Assembly (NCBI GenBank): GCA_963799365.1
Contig: CAWCWV010000014.1
Location: forward strand, 1 to 64,000
Length of the DNA: 64,000 nucleotides
Source: Marinirhabdus sp963799365
Lineage (GTDB): Bacteria > Bacteroidota > Bacteroidia > Flavobacteriales > Flavobacteriaceae
Direction: 5' to 3'
Of the stretch, positions 42,250 through 51,595 are shown in pieces (the stretch's first letter is position 1; every line of letters begins with the position of its first letter). The notes beneath the pieces are model-generated. The model saw nothing but the letters and a program-made list of their open reading frames with translations, was not told the origin of the DNA and did no database searches. A program made the translations under genes and the position numbers.

Positions 42250-43860
42250 ATGCACTTTAACAAAAACTACCTTCCCTTACTTTTTGGGGTCGCTCTTGCG
42301 GCGGGTGTTTTTATAGGCTCAAAACTCAATTTTGAAGATACTACCGAAAAAATTTTTGCAACCAATAGTAAAAAAGATAAGCTTAATAGGCTCATCGATT
42401 ACATTGACTACGAATACGTAGACCAAGTAAATACAGACAGTATTGTAGATGTTACCGTAAACGGAATTCTAGAAAATCTGGATCCGCATTCTGTCTACAT
42501 TCCAGTAGATGCCTACGAGAAAAATGCCGAAGATATGCGCGGTAATTTCGTTGGGATTGGGATTAGTTTTTATCCGTATAACGATAGTATTGCAGTAATA
42601 AGAGCCTTAGAAGATGGCCCGGCAGCAAGAGCAGGGATTCGTGGTGGCGATCGTATTTTGTATGCAGATGGCAAGCCGTTGTTTGGTGAGGATTTTAACA
42701 GAGATAGTATTTCTGAATATTTAAAAGGGGAAAAAAATTCTAAAGTGACATTGAAGGTATTCCGAAAAGGAGAAAAAGACCTGCTCTCCTTTAAAGTAAA
42801 ACGAAACGACGTTCCATTGGTTAGTGTGGATGCTTCTTATAGATTAACAGATAAGATAGGCTATATTAAAGTAAACAGATTTGCTGAAACGACCAGCGAA
42901 GAGTTTGAAAATGCCTTAGAAGGACTTACAGATAAAGGTATTTCAAGATTGGTTTTAGATTTACGAGACAACCCAGGTGGCTATATTTATACAGCCGAGG
43001 AAATCCTAGATCAGTTTTTGGGAAAAGACAAATTATTGCTCATTACCCGGAATAAAAAAGGGGAAGAAACTAAGAGCTACGCCACCCGAAGAGGTAGTTT
43101 TGAAAATGGAAAAATATATGTTCTTATTAATGAAAACTCCGCTTCAGCCAGTGAAATAGTAGCCGGAGCATTACAGGACAACGATAAAGGTACTATAATT
43201 GGCCGTCGTTCTTTTGGGAAAGGATTGGTACAACGTGAAATGGCGCTTGGTGATGGAAGTGCTGTTCGACTAACTATTGCACGTTATTATACCCCAACTG
43301 GTCGTTCTATTCAAAAACCTTACGGAAACGGAAACGAAGCCTATTACAAAGATTACGAAAAACGCTATCGCAATGGAGAACTTTTAACAGCAGATAGCAT
43401 ACACGTGGCAGATTCGTTACGATATGTTACTCCAAAAGGAAAAGTTGTTTACGGCGGTGGCGGAATTATTCCAGATGTATTTGTGCCGAAGGATACTAGC
43501 ATTGCTAACGAAACACTTCAGTTTGTATCCAGAAGTGGCTATATGGGTTATTTTGTATTTGAGTATTTGGAAAAAAACCGAAAACTATTCAAAAATGCGT
43601 CTTTTGAAGAATTTAACCGAAGCTATACCGTAGATACCCAGTTAGCCGAAGCATTTATTAGTTATGCGCGCTTGGGAGAAGCTAGGATAGACTTAAGTGA
43701 ATATTCCGAAGATCTTAAAAAAGCGATAAAAGCAAATATTGCTCAGCAACTTTATGGCCCCAATGCTTTCGAAATTATTTTGAACGACGGTGACCCAATG
43801 CTGCAAAAAGTTTTAGAATTGGAAGGGATTCTTATTCCAAAGCAAGAAGAAGAAAATTAA
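42250..43860 (+). CDS. S41 C-terminal processing protease
   Basis: This 536-residue protein has an N-terminal signal or anchor helix, a PDZ domain (about 95-180, with GIGISFYPYNDSIAVI), and the S41 peptidase core with LVLDLRDNPGGY, the catalytic Ser in NSASASEIVAGAL and Lys in RRSFGKGLVQ. It cuts proteins near their C-terminus in the periplasm. The extra C-terminal 150 residues after the peptidase core are usual in Bacteroidota. Confidence 0.93.
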   Translation: MHFNKNYLPLLFGVALAAGVFIGSKLNFEDTTEKIFATNSKKDKLNRLIDYIDYEYVDQVNTDSIVDVTVNGILENLDPHSVYIPVDAYEKNAEDMRGNFVGIGISFYPYNDSIAVIRALEDGPAARAGIRGGDRILYADGKPLFGEDFNRDSISEYLKGEKNSKVTLKVFRKGEKDLLSFKVKRNDVPLVSVDASYRLTDKIGYIKVNRFAETTSEEFENALEGLTDKGISRLVLDLRDNPGGYIYTAEEILDQFLGKDKLLLITRNKKGEETKSYATRRGSFENGKIYVLINENSASASEIVAGALQDNDKGTIIGRRSFGKGLVQREMALGDGSAVRLTIARYYTPTGRSIQKPYGNGNEAYYKDYEKRYRNGELLTADSIHVADSLRYVTPKGKVVYGGGGIIPDVFVPKDTSIANETLQFVSRSGYMGYFVFEYLEKNRKLFKNASFEEFNRSYTVDTQLAEAFISYARLGEARIDLSEYSEDLKKAIKANIAQQLYGPNAFEIILNDGDPMLQKVLELEGILIPKQEEEN

Positions 43861-44057
43861 TAGCGTTTACTTTTCTTTTTAATGGTTAAGGAGGTTTGCA
43901 AAATCCACAAGAGCAAAATAGCACAACCCGCTGCCAAAACGCAAATCACCGCAACAGTGCTATCGCCCACAAACGGATCATTATAGTCTACTTTTATAGC
44001 GTTGTAAACAAGCAATACAGCCGCTAATGCTATTAATATGTAAATGAATATTTTCAT
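43857..44057 (-). CDS. Small two-span membrane protein (66 aa)
   Basis: The frame codes for two hydrophobic helices (about 2-20 and 35-55) separated by a short loop (KVDYNDPFVGDS) and ends with a basic tail (KKKSKRY). It converges with the S41 protease gene and overlaps its stop by 4 bp. The membrane pattern and clean placement support a real gene; the family is not recognised. Confidence 0.6.
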   Translation of the reverse strand: MKIFIYILIALAAVLLVYNAIKVDYNDPFVGDSTVAVICVLAAGCAILLLWILQTSLTIKKKSKRY

Positions 44058-44099
44058 AATTTATTTTTAGATTAATTGCTTACCACTCAAAGCGAACAG

Positions 44100-44216
44100 C
44101 CTACTTGCTACTTCCAGCGCACTCCATAGGCCTAAAGGGGCCAATCTACTCTATTCCAATAAAATTTCCTTTAGCTACTCGCTACCAGTGAGCAAAGCGA
44201 GTATCCTACTTGCTAC
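44100..44216. repeat. Direct and inverted repeats in a 172-bp gap
   Basis: CCTACTTGCTAC occurs at 44100-44111 and 44205-44216, each followed by a CCAGCG-like word. ACTCGCT/AGCGAGT (44177-44183 and 44196-44202) can form a hairpin. No gene is seen between 44058 and 44229. It looks like decayed intergenic repeat sequence. Confidence 0.45.
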
Positions 44217-44229
44217 CAGCGTCAGCGCC

Positions 44230-44811
44230 CTAATTAAACAATTCTTGAATATTTGAAGTAAATAACTTTACTGCAATTGCCAAGAGAATTACGCCAAATA
44301 TCTTTTCAATAATGGCAATTCCATTTTTGCCCAAAAATCGCTGGAGGCTGCCAGAAGTTCTCAGTACAATAAAAACTACAACTACATTTACTAGGATTGC
44401 TACAATAATATTTTCTAATTCGTATTCGGCTCTTAGAGATAATAACGAAGTTAAACTTCCGGGTCCAGCAACAATTGGGAACGCAATAGGAAAGACCGTC
44501 GCCATTTCGAGATTACTTTCGTTTTGCTTAAAGAGTTTAATTCCTAAAATCATTTCTAGGGCAATAAAAAAGAGAATAAAAGAGCCTGCAACTGCGAATT
44601 CATATACATTAATGCCAATAAGGCTTAGGATTTTCTCTCCAATAAATAAAAAAACGATCAATACAATTGCTGCAATAATGGACGCACGTCCACTCTTTAT
44701 GGTTCCAGACTTTTCTTTTAGCGAAATAATTATGGGGATACTTCCAATAATATCGATCACTGCAAAAAGTACCATAGTGGCTGTAGCTATTTCCTTAAAA
44801 TTGAAGTTCAT
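44230..44811 (-). CDS. MarC family membrane protein
   Basis: This 193-residue protein has six hydrophobic helices and the MarC-family features: FAVIDIIGSIPIII near the N-terminus, VFPIAFPIVAGPGSLTSLLSL in the middle and RFLGKNGIAIIEKIFGVILLAIAVK at the end. The exact transport role of MarC proteins is not known; an early link to multiple antibiotic resistance was not upheld. It is transcribed opposite to the DUF3109 gene. Confidence 0.9.
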   Translation of the reverse strand: MNFNFKEIATATMVLFAVIDIIGSIPIIISLKEKSGTIKSGRASIIAAIVLIVFLFIGEKILSLIGINVYEFAVAGSFILFFIALEMILGIKLFKQNESNLEMATVFPIAFPIVAGPGSLTSLLSLRAEYELENIIVAILVNVVVVFIVLRTSGSLQRFLGKNGIAIIEKIFGVILLAIAVKLFTSNIQELFN

Positions 44812-44974
44812 GCAAGTCCGTCAACACGGTTTTTTTATAGGGATGTTTCAAGAAACAAAATTAAGGTATTTGTTTATGAGCCTAAAATTTAAACAGACTA
44901 AAGTGAACTAAAGTTTTGGGATCTATAAATTTTTATTTTTCGGCTTCGATTTCATTTTCGAATTCAAAAAAACG

Positions 44975-44982
44975 TAGTTTTG
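44975..44982 (+). promoter_or_regulatory. TAnnTTTG promoter element four bases from a start codon
   Basis: TAGTTTTG matches the Bacteroidota -7 consensus and ends four bases before the ATG at 44987. Transcription should begin at or just before the start codon, giving a leaderless message. Confidence 0.6.
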
Positions 44983-44986
44983 CGGA

Positions 44987-45550
44987 ATGTTTCAACTAGG
45001 AAAAACAATTATTTCAGAAGATATAATCGAAAAGGAATTTGTATGTAATCTCGGGGCCTGTAAAGGCGCTTGTTGTATTGAAGGCGAAGCGGGCGCTCCT
45101 GTGACGGAGGAAGAAGTAGCTATCTTAAAAGAAATTTATCCTAAAGTAAAACCTTTTTTACGTCCTGAAGGTATTGCGGCTATTGAAGCACAAGGAACTC
45201 ACATACTTTCTGAAAGAAACGAATTAGAAACACCACTCGTTCACGGCGCTGAATGTGCATATGTAACTTTTACAGATAATGGCACAGCAAGCTGTGGAAT
45301 TGAAGATGCCTATAATGCTGGGGAAGTTTCTTTTAGAAAACCAATTTCTTGTCACTTATACCCTGTCCGGGTGCAAGATTACAGCGAATTTGCGGCAGTT
45401 AATTACCATAAATGGCCTATTTGTAACGATGCCTGTACGCTTGGTAAAGCGCTGCAAGTACCTGTGTATAAATTTGTGAAAGAAGCATTAATTCGTCGTT
45501 TTGGAGAACACTGGTATGCAGAGCTGGAAAAGATAGCGCAACGCATTTAG
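44987..45550 (+). CDS. DUF3109 family protein
   Basis: This 187-residue soluble protein begins with a Cys-rich motif (CNLGACKGACCIEGEAGAPV) and has more Cys in AECAYV, ASCGIED, ISCHLYPVRV and ICNDACTLG. This is the DUF3109 (formerly UPF0153-like zinc/iron cluster) pattern with about ten conserved Cys. It may bind an iron-sulfur cluster or zinc; the function is unknown. The message is probably leaderless. Confidence 0.88.
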   Translation: MFQLGKTIISEDIIEKEFVCNLGACKGACCIEGEAGAPVTEEEVAILKEIYPKVKPFLRPEGIAAIEAQGTHILSERNELETPLVHGAECAYVTFTDNGTASCGIEDAYNAGEVSFRKPISCHLYPVRVQDYSEFAAVNYHKWPICNDACTLGKALQVPVYKFVKEALIRRFGEHWYAELEKIAQRI

Positions 45551-45667
45551 ACCACATAAAATATTAAATAGATAATCCCTTCAAATTAAAAATTACCCAT
45601 ACGGGTAAGTTTTCACATTACTGATTTTTAGTATATTAGCATATAATAATCTCAAAATAATCTTTCA

Positions 45668-46267
45668 ATGAAAAAAATGCTAACCATCTGTTTACTTGCA
45701 GCTATGCTTATTGCTTGCGACAACCCTGTTTCAAAAAAAATTAAAGAAACCAAACAAGGAGTAGAAAATACGACTAAGGCCTATAAAGAGCTCAATAAAA
45801 TGGGTGACGACATTAAAGAGCTTCAAAAAATAGAGCCGCTCACCAATGAAGAAATGAAGGCTTGGCTTCCCGATGAAATAAACGGAATGAAACGCACTGG
45901 TTACAAAGCAGGACAAACTGCATATATTCAAATAGCAAGTATAGAGGCTACTTATAGTAACGAAGATAAAAGCAAAATCTTTAAAGTAACTATACTTGAT
46001 GGTGCTGGAGAGATGGGTGCTTCTGCAACAGCAGGAGTTAGAATGATGCTTTCTATGGATATGGAAGAAGAAGATGAGTACAAAGTGAAGCGTACCGTAA
46101 AAAAAGGAGATAGTAAGGCAATTGAAGAATACAAGAAAAAGAACAATAGTACGAGTATTCAATTAATGCATGAGAAACGCTTTTATGTACAAGCCAACGG
46201 CACCAATATGGACGTAGATGAAACTTGGGATGCCATAGACGAACTCGACCTGGATGATCTGGGGTAA
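45668..46267 (+). CDS. Hypothetical lipoprotein
   Basis: This 199-residue predicted lipoprotein has lipobox LIAC (Cys at 17), a charged helical stretch (about 20-60) and a mixed alpha/beta region (KRTGYKAGQTAYIQIASIEATYSNEDKSKIFKVTILDGAGEMG). I do not recognise the family, though similar proteins appear to be common in Flavobacteriaceae. A strong terminator follows. Confidence 0.75.
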   Translation: MKKMLTICLLAAMLIACDNPVSKKIKETKQGVENTTKAYKELNKMGDDIKELQKIEPLTNEEMKAWLPDEINGMKRTGYKAGQTAYIQIASIEATYSNEDKSKIFKVTILDGAGEMGASATAGVRMMLSMDMEEEDEYKVKRTVKKGDSKAIEEYKKKNNSTSIQLMHEKRFYVQANGTNMDVDETWDAIDELDLDDLG

Positions 46268-46292
46268 TCTGCCCTTTTTTATAGAATATACA

Positions 46293-46320
46293 CCGGAAGC
46301 ATTTGCTTCCGGTTTTTTTT
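46293..46320 (+). terminator. Rho-independent terminator
   Basis: CCGGAAGC/GCTTCCGG with an ATTT loop is followed by eight T. It ends the lipoprotein transcript. Confidence 0.9.
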
Positions 46321-46607
46321 TGAAGTTACATTTTTTATATCATCGGTTACATATGTAATAAAGTAACCAGCTTAGACCGCTTAATTTTACACTAAGTAAA
46401 ACAAAGTAGAGGTCTTAGTTAGGAAGAATGTCGCCCAAAAAGGGTATATAACTCATAGAAAAACAGGGGTTTCACTAACTCCTTTTGGAGTGATTACCTA
46501 CCGCTAAAACTTCACCAGTCATCTACTTTTGAACCCATAAATGCAGCTTACGAGGGCGAAACCTGAAAAGCCTAAAAATAGAGTAGGGAAACTTAAATTA
46601 TTTTATT
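46321..46607 (+). other. 287-bp leader region before a T9SS gene
   Basis: No gene is seen. The region holds a small hairpin ACTCC/GGAGT around TTTT (near 46475-46495) and words such as GGGCGAAACCTGAAAAGCC near the start codon. It may be a structured 5' leader. I could not match it to a known riboswitch. Confidence 0.4.
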
Positions 46608-48365
46608 ATGAAATTAGTAATTACTTTAACAATGGTAGCCATGTGCTTTCAAATTACAATGGCTCAGGCAACCTTATCGGACGACTTAGGCTATCAAGAA
46701 GCATTGCAAAATGATCGAACTCCCGAGTTGGAACAATTGTATGAAAGAGCAAAGCAACTAGAAAACACTGGTACAGCTGCAGCAATTGAAGCCAACCGAC
46801 TGGCCATTAAGGACGCTTGGTTGCAAGTGAATCCTAAAATTGCAGCGTTGTATAAGCCTGTGGATAACAACGGTCTTTTACCAGAAACAGAAGCAAATAT
46901 GGCCGTTAATGGCATACAGTACTACCCACAACTAAAAGAACGAGACGAAAGACCTTTGCAAACCCGCGATTGGGATGTGGACAGGCTTTTACTTGACGAT
47001 TTTGTAGATGGAGGAGTAGATATTGAAGTTACCGGTACAGGCGATATTTATATTTCTGCTTTTCAAAATGATATAGAAAATGAAGGCGCCATGTTCGACG
47101 AAATTTTTATCTATAGATCTCTTGATGGAGGTGTTACATTTGAAGAATGGCAAAGAGTGAATGTAACAGCACCTATGCGTAAAATGCAATTAATTTCGTT
47201 AGACGGTACGGGCGATCAATATTTAGCCGCATATTTAGTAACAGATACTGAAAATTTTCAGGTATGGCGATGGAATACAGCTAATGGCGATTTCGTGGCT
47301 CAAGGAATTGCTACAGATGTAACCGATTTTGGTGTGGATAGAAATTTTCCAGCAGCAACTAGCGGTATGCGTGTTTCTGCTACCTATGTAAAATCGGGAA
47401 CTATACATTCTGCAAGGAGTACTGCTGGAAGTTATGGTTTTGACTGGGTCGATGAGCTTAATTTTGGAACCAACACATCGCAACTTGACTTTACCTATGG
47501 TAGAGCAGGTGCTTATTATACCACTTATATTGGTGGCGTTTCGGGCAATCTTTATACAAGGGCTAACACAAACTTTAATGACCCAGTCTCTTGGGAAGTA
47601 AGGGAGACACTGGAGGCTGGTGCCTCTGTAGAATCTGTAGACCCTACAATTATCGCTACCAGAAAAGTACTTGCCAGCGATGAAGTCTTGGTCTTAACAT
47701 CTTCAAGAGCGGTTGGTTCTACTTTGGGATATAATCACAATAGTTATATTCGCGAAAATGGAGGCGCTTTTGCAACACTCTTTACTGGGATTGCATTGCC
47801 AAACCAAAGTGTTGCTCATATAGACGCGTGGATTCGAAAGGGGACAGATTTTGAAGAAATAGTGACATCCTATATTGTCGATATAATCGATGAATCTTCA
47901 AACAATATTGGAAGATATTATGGATATGATGGAACTAACTTAACACCCAACGAGATGGTGAGCGATGCCGATATCGATGTTTGGAATGGATTTTCAGCTG
48001 CCGTAGCCGAAACCAACGACAACATGCCTTGTATGGCCTTTACAGGCACCAGTGGTGGAGGGTCCTTTGGATATGGTTTGTATTTCGATGCAAAAACCGA
48101 AATAATTTTAAATACTCAGGATTTGAACATAGAAGGGCTAACCTATTTCCCGAACCCAACCAGGGATGTATTACATGTACAAGCTAACACTACTTTAGAT
48201 AGTGTTGAGGTCTATAGCATAACGGGGGCAAAGGTTATAGATTTTAAAAATAATGAGCTAATCAATACCATTTCTGTGAACACTAGTAATTTGGCTTCAG
48301 GCATTTATGTGATGAAGGTTACGGCAGGTTCACAAACCGGAACTTACAAGGTTGTTAAGCAGTAA
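46608..48365 (+). CDS. T9SS cargo protein F
   Basis: This 585-residue exported protein has a signal peptide ending TMAQ, an N-terminal helical segment (about 25-90), a beta-rich middle with repeated WRWNTANGDFV-like strands suggesting a propeller, and a C-terminal type A sorting domain (LTYFPNPTRDVLHVQANTTLDSVEVYSITGAK to TYKVVKQ). It is a likely surface or secreted protein of unknown ligand. A bidirectional terminator follows. Confidence 0.85.
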   Translation: MKLVITLTMVAMCFQITMAQATLSDDLGYQEALQNDRTPELEQLYERAKQLENTGTAAAIEANRLAIKDAWLQVNPKIAALYKPVDNNGLLPETEANMAVNGIQYYPQLKERDERPLQTRDWDVDRLLLDDFVDGGVDIEVTGTGDIYISAFQNDIENEGAMFDEIFIYRSLDGGVTFEEWQRVNVTAPMRKMQLISLDGTGDQYLAAYLVTDTENFQVWRWNTANGDFVAQGIATDVTDFGVDRNFPAATSGMRVSATYVKSGTIHSARSTAGSYGFDWVDELNFGTNTSQLDFTYGRAGAYYTTYIGGVSGNLYTRANTNFNDPVSWEVRETLEAGASVESVDPTIIATRKVLASDEVLVLTSSRAVGSTLGYNHNSYIRENGGAFATLFTGIALPNQSVAHIDAWIRKGTDFEEIVTSYIVDIIDESSNNIGRYYGYDGTNLTPNEMVSDADIDVWNGFSAAVAETNDNMPCMAFTGTSGGGSFGYGLYFDAKTEIILNTQDLNIEGLTYFPNPTRDVLHVQANTTLDSVEVYSITGAKVIDFKNNELINTISVNTSNLASGIYVMKVTAGSQTGTYKVVKQ

Positions 48366-48392
48366 CCTTGTATTTTTTTCGTAGTAATGCCG

Positions 48393-48436
48393 AAAATGGG
48401 GTAAAGGAAACTTTAACCCCATTTTCTATTTTTTTT
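48393..48436 (+). terminator. Terminator after T9SS gene F
   Basis: AAAATGGGGT and ACCCCATTTT pair around a GC-poor loop that also pairs (AAAG/CTTT), followed by a T-rich tract. Confidence 0.85.
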
Positions 48437-48461
48437 GAAAAGTTATATTGCCAAATGAACA

Positions 48462-48494
48462 CAAAAAAAAGCCCATTTTTTTTAAGAATGGACT
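48462..48494 (-). terminator. Terminator of the nrdBA operon
   Basis: On the minus strand AGTCCATT pairs with AATGGGCT (one G-T pair) and is followed by eight T. It lies 24 bp after the nrdA stop. Confidence 0.75.
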
Positions 48495-48517
48495 TTCAAT
48501 TATTTTAAAAAAATTTT

Positions 48518-50302
48518 CTATGCTTCACAACTAGCACAATCTTTCTTTTGTTTGAATTTTTGTGCTGCATTCATACTGTGCTGATAATACAAGGATTTTA
48601 ATCCCAACTTCCAAGCGGTTATGTGTATTTTATTAATATCCTTGGTAGGCATATCTGGGTGTACAATAATGTTTACAGACTGTCCTTGGTCAATATGATT
48701 CTGCCTATTTGCGGCTTGATAGATAATGTCCATCTGGTCTATTTCAGAATAAGTCTTAAACACCTCTTTTTCTTCTTCAGTTAAAAAATCAAGATGTTGT
48801 ACAGATCCGTCACGATCTCGAATGTCTCTCCAAACATCTGCATTGTCCATTCCTTTTTGTTGTAATAATTCTACCAAATAAGGATTTTTAATAGTAGTTT
48901 TTATCTTGGCAATATCTTTTACATAAATATTAGACCAGATAGGCTCAATGCCTTGTGATACCTGTCCTAAAATAAATGCTGAAGAAGTCGTGGGTGCAAC
49001 TGCATTTAGCGTAGCATTTCTTCTGCCATATCCTTTCAATACTTCTGGTTCCCCAAACTTTTCAGCAAGTTCTTCTGAAGCTTTGTAAGAACGCTCTTTA
49101 ATTTCTCTGAAAATTTCACTGTTAAGGTTAAACGCTTCCTGACTGTTGAAGGCGTGCATTTTCGATTGCAACAATGAGTGCCATCCCAAAACACCTAAAC
49201 CTAAAGCTCTGTTTTCCTTTGCAAAATTATAAGCCCGCTCCATAAACAAAAAGGTCTGGCGATCCTCTCTGCTTTCCGAATGTTTGTAGGATTCTAATTT
49301 TTCAAGAAATTCTGTAATTACAGCGTCCAAGAAAAAAACCATGGTTTCTACAGCGTCTGTATCTTTCCATTTGTCATAATGCAACACATTAATACTAGAA
49401 AGAACACACACAAACGACCAATCATGGTTAGAAGGGAGCATAATCTCTGTACACAGGTTACTTGCGTAAATTTTGTGATTTTTATCTTTATACACATCTG
49501 CAGCATTATTGTTTGCGTTATCTGTAAAGAAGATATATGGGTATCCCATTTCGCCACGACTTTGTAAAACTTTTGCCCATAGGGTTCTTTTCTTTTCGTC
49601 GCCTTCTATCATTTGCTCCATCCACTCGTTGGTAACTGTTACTCCGTGCGTGAGCTCTTGTATAGGATTTCCTTCACTTCCTATTTCTAGGAACTCCATA
49701 ATATCTGGATGCTCAATAGGTAAATAAGGAGAAAAACGTCCACGACGCACAGAACCCTGGCTCACAACATCTACCATAGACTCGAACAAACGCATAATAT
49801 GTACAGCGCCAGATGCTTCCCCATTATTTTTTATTGGAGCTCCACGATGGCGTATCTTCCCAAAGTAACCAGAAGTACCCCCGCCCAATTTGGACATCAT
49901 TCCAACTTCAGATTGGGTGTATAGGATATTCCCGATATCATCGTCTATATGCGACCCGAAGCAACTTATAGGCAATCCTCGCTTTTTCCCAAAATTAGAC
50001 CATACGGGTGATGCTAGTGAGAAGTATCCCTCAGACATATAGTGATAAAATTTATCTGCATATCCAGGAATTTTCAAGATATCTTCAGCTCTTTCCGCTA
50101 CTTCTCTGATGCGTTGTTCTGGGCTTACACCTTCTGTAAGGTATCCCGCTTCTAGAAAATTACGGCTGTTCTCATTGAGCCACGAAAAGCTTTCGCTAGG
50201 AACAGCATTTTTAGAAAGTGCGCCTTTTCTTGCAGCAATTAAATGGTTGTTTGTAGGTGTTGTTTTTTGCGCTTCTGGGGTTGTTGTTTTTTCTTGTTGC
50301 AT
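48518..50302 (-). CDS. nrdA: Class I ribonucleotide reductase, alpha subunit without ATP-cone
   Basis: This 594-residue catalytic subunit has the active-site motifs PISCFGSH, NLCTEI, WSFVCVLSSI, the C-terminal radical-transfer pair in SLYYQH and the redox pair CASC near the end. It reduces ribonucleoside diphosphates. It is shorter than E. coli NrdA because it lacks the N-terminal ATP-cone that normally senses ATP/dATP. That cone is instead on the beta subunit encoded 3 bp upstream. The two genes form one operon. Confidence 0.94.
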   Translation of the reverse strand: MQQEKTTTPEAQKTTPTNNHLIAARKGALSKNAVPSESFSWLNENSRNFLEAGYLTEGVSPEQRIREVAERAEDILKIPGYADKFYHYMSEGYFSLASPVWSNFGKKRGLPISCFGSHIDDDIGNILYTQSEVGMMSKLGGGTSGYFGKIRHRGAPIKNNGEASGAVHIMRLFESMVDVVSQGSVRRGRFSPYLPIEHPDIMEFLEIGSEGNPIQELTHGVTVTNEWMEQMIEGDEKKRTLWAKVLQSRGEMGYPYIFFTDNANNNAADVYKDKNHKIYASNLCTEIMLPSNHDWSFVCVLSSINVLHYDKWKDTDAVETMVFFLDAVITEFLEKLESYKHSESREDRQTFLFMERAYNFAKENRALGLGVLGWHSLLQSKMHAFNSQEAFNLNSEIFREIKERSYKASEELAEKFGEPEVLKGYGRRNATLNAVAPTTSSAFILGQVSQGIEPIWSNIYVKDIAKIKTTIKNPYLVELLQQKGMDNADVWRDIRDRDGSVQHLDFLTEEEKEVFKTYSEIDQMDIIYQAANRQNHIDQGQSVNIIVHPDMPTKDINKIHITAWKLGLKSLYYQHSMNAAQKFKQKKDCASCEA

Positions 50303-50305
50303 AAT

Positions 50306-51580
50306 TTAAAAAAGGTCGTCGCTGGTTATACTTTGGGTTCTTTTGCTATAATTTACAGATCGTTTTACGAAGAAATCACCGTGTTTGGTTCCAATAATTT
50401 CATCGTCAAACCATTCGGTTTCTACTAAAAGAGCATCATCTACTTCAAATACCTTTTCAATCCCGATGCTCTCTAAGGATTTGTTGAAACGGCTTTTTAG
50501 GAACTCGTTTATCACATTTTTGGGTAGGAAATCCAATTCTCCTGCTTCAAAAATCCAATCTACTAAGTCGCCTTCAGCATCAAACGCATCTCTGCAAAGG
50601 CGCTGGATATTTTCGTGGTACTCGGGCGTAAACCATTCCGGGTGTTCGTGCTGTAAAATTTTAATAAGGTCTATACCAAAATCCCCATGTATTTGCTCTT
50701 CCTTAGAGGTTGCTTCCACCACATTTGAAATTCCCTTAAACATATTTTTATGTTTGTTAAAGGCCATGATAATTAAGAATTGAGAGAACAGGGAAACGTG
50801 TTCAATAAACAGCGAAAACAATAATACAGACTCTGCATAATCCTTGTCATTATCACTTTTCGAGTTGCGCAGTGCTGTTTCCAGATATTGCACACGCTTC
50901 ATGATTACTGGTTTTTTCTTAAGTGCTTTAAACTCTTTGTTAAGCCCAAGAATTTCAAGCAGGTGCGAGTAGGCATCGGCGTGGCGCACTTCACTTTCGG
51001 CAAAGGTGGAACCTACGGCTCCAATTTCGGGCTTTGGCATTCTGTGGTATAGATCGCCCCAAAAAGACTTTACAGAAACTTCAATTTGTGAAATGGCAAG
51101 CATGGCATTTTTTAAAGCACTACGCTCTACCGTATTCAATCTGGTTTTAAAATCCTGAATATCGCTTGTAAAATTAAATTCGGTATGGATCCAGTACGAA
51201 TGACGAATAGCTGGAACATATTCATACAATTCTGGGTATTCGTATGGTTTGAGACTAATACGCTTTTCAAAAATATCGGTTTTGCGTTCTTGTGTTCGTT
51301 TGTTACGATAGAGGATATATGCTTTTGCAACTTCAGGAAAGCCACATTCCATTAATTTAGTTTCCACGATATCCTGAACCTCCTCAATAGTTGGCGTATA
51401 GTTTGTGTCTCTTTCTTTTCGCTCCAGCAATACCTTGTAAACTGCTATGGCTACATTTTGAGCGTCTTCTTGCTCGCTCTCCTTCACAGCGTTCATTGCC
51501 TTAAGTACCGCCGCAGTAATTTTGTCTAAATGAAAAGATTTTGTTGAATTGTCTCTCTTAATAATGTGTGTAATTTCCAT
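50306..51580 (-). CDS. nrdB: Class I ribonucleotide reductase, beta subunit with N-terminal ATP-cone
   Basis: Residues about 1-100 of this 424-residue protein are an ATP-cone (ITHIIKRDNSTKSFHLDKITAAVLKAM, then TIEEVQDIVETKLME and AKAYILYRNKR). The remainder is a NrdB ferritin-like fold with metal ligands in QIEVSVKSFW, EVRHADAY, LFIEHVS and EEQIHGD. A Tyr (ADAY) sits four residues after the ligand His, the position of the radical Tyr in E. coli. ATP-cones on beta subunits were described in Leeuwenhoekiella blandensis, where dATP inhibits through beta. The same regulation is expected here. Confidence 0.94.
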   Translation of the reverse strand: MEITHIIKRDNSTKSFHLDKITAAVLKAMNAVKESEQEDAQNVAIAVYKVLLERKERDTNYTPTIEEVQDIVETKLMECGFPEVAKAYILYRNKRTQERKTDIFEKRISLKPYEYPELYEYVPAIRHSYWIHTEFNFTSDIQDFKTRLNTVERSALKNAMLAISQIEVSVKSFWGDLYHRMPKPEIGAVGSTFAESEVRHADAYSHLLEILGLNKEFKALKKKPVIMKRVQYLETALRNSKSDNDKDYAESVLLFSLFIEHVSLFSQFLIIMAFNKHKNMFKGISNVVEATSKEEQIHGDFGIDLIKILQHEHPEWFTPEYHENIQRLCRDAFDAEGDLVDWIFEAGELDFLPKNVINEFLKSRFNKSLESIGIEKVFEVDDALLVETEWFDDEIIGTKHGDFFVKRSVNYSKRTQSITSDDLF

Positions 51581-51587
51581 AATGCCC

Positions 51588-51595
51588 CAAATCTA
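51588..51595 (-). promoter_or_regulatory. TAnnTTTG promoter element of nrdBA
   Basis: On the minus strand TAGATTTG ends seven bases before the nrdB ATG, so the message is leaderless or nearly so. Confidence 0.6.

Noticed and set aside
46321..46607. Riboswitch before T9SS gene F
   Set aside because: Some short stems and a GGGCGAAACCTG word are present, but I could not match them to a known riboswitch.
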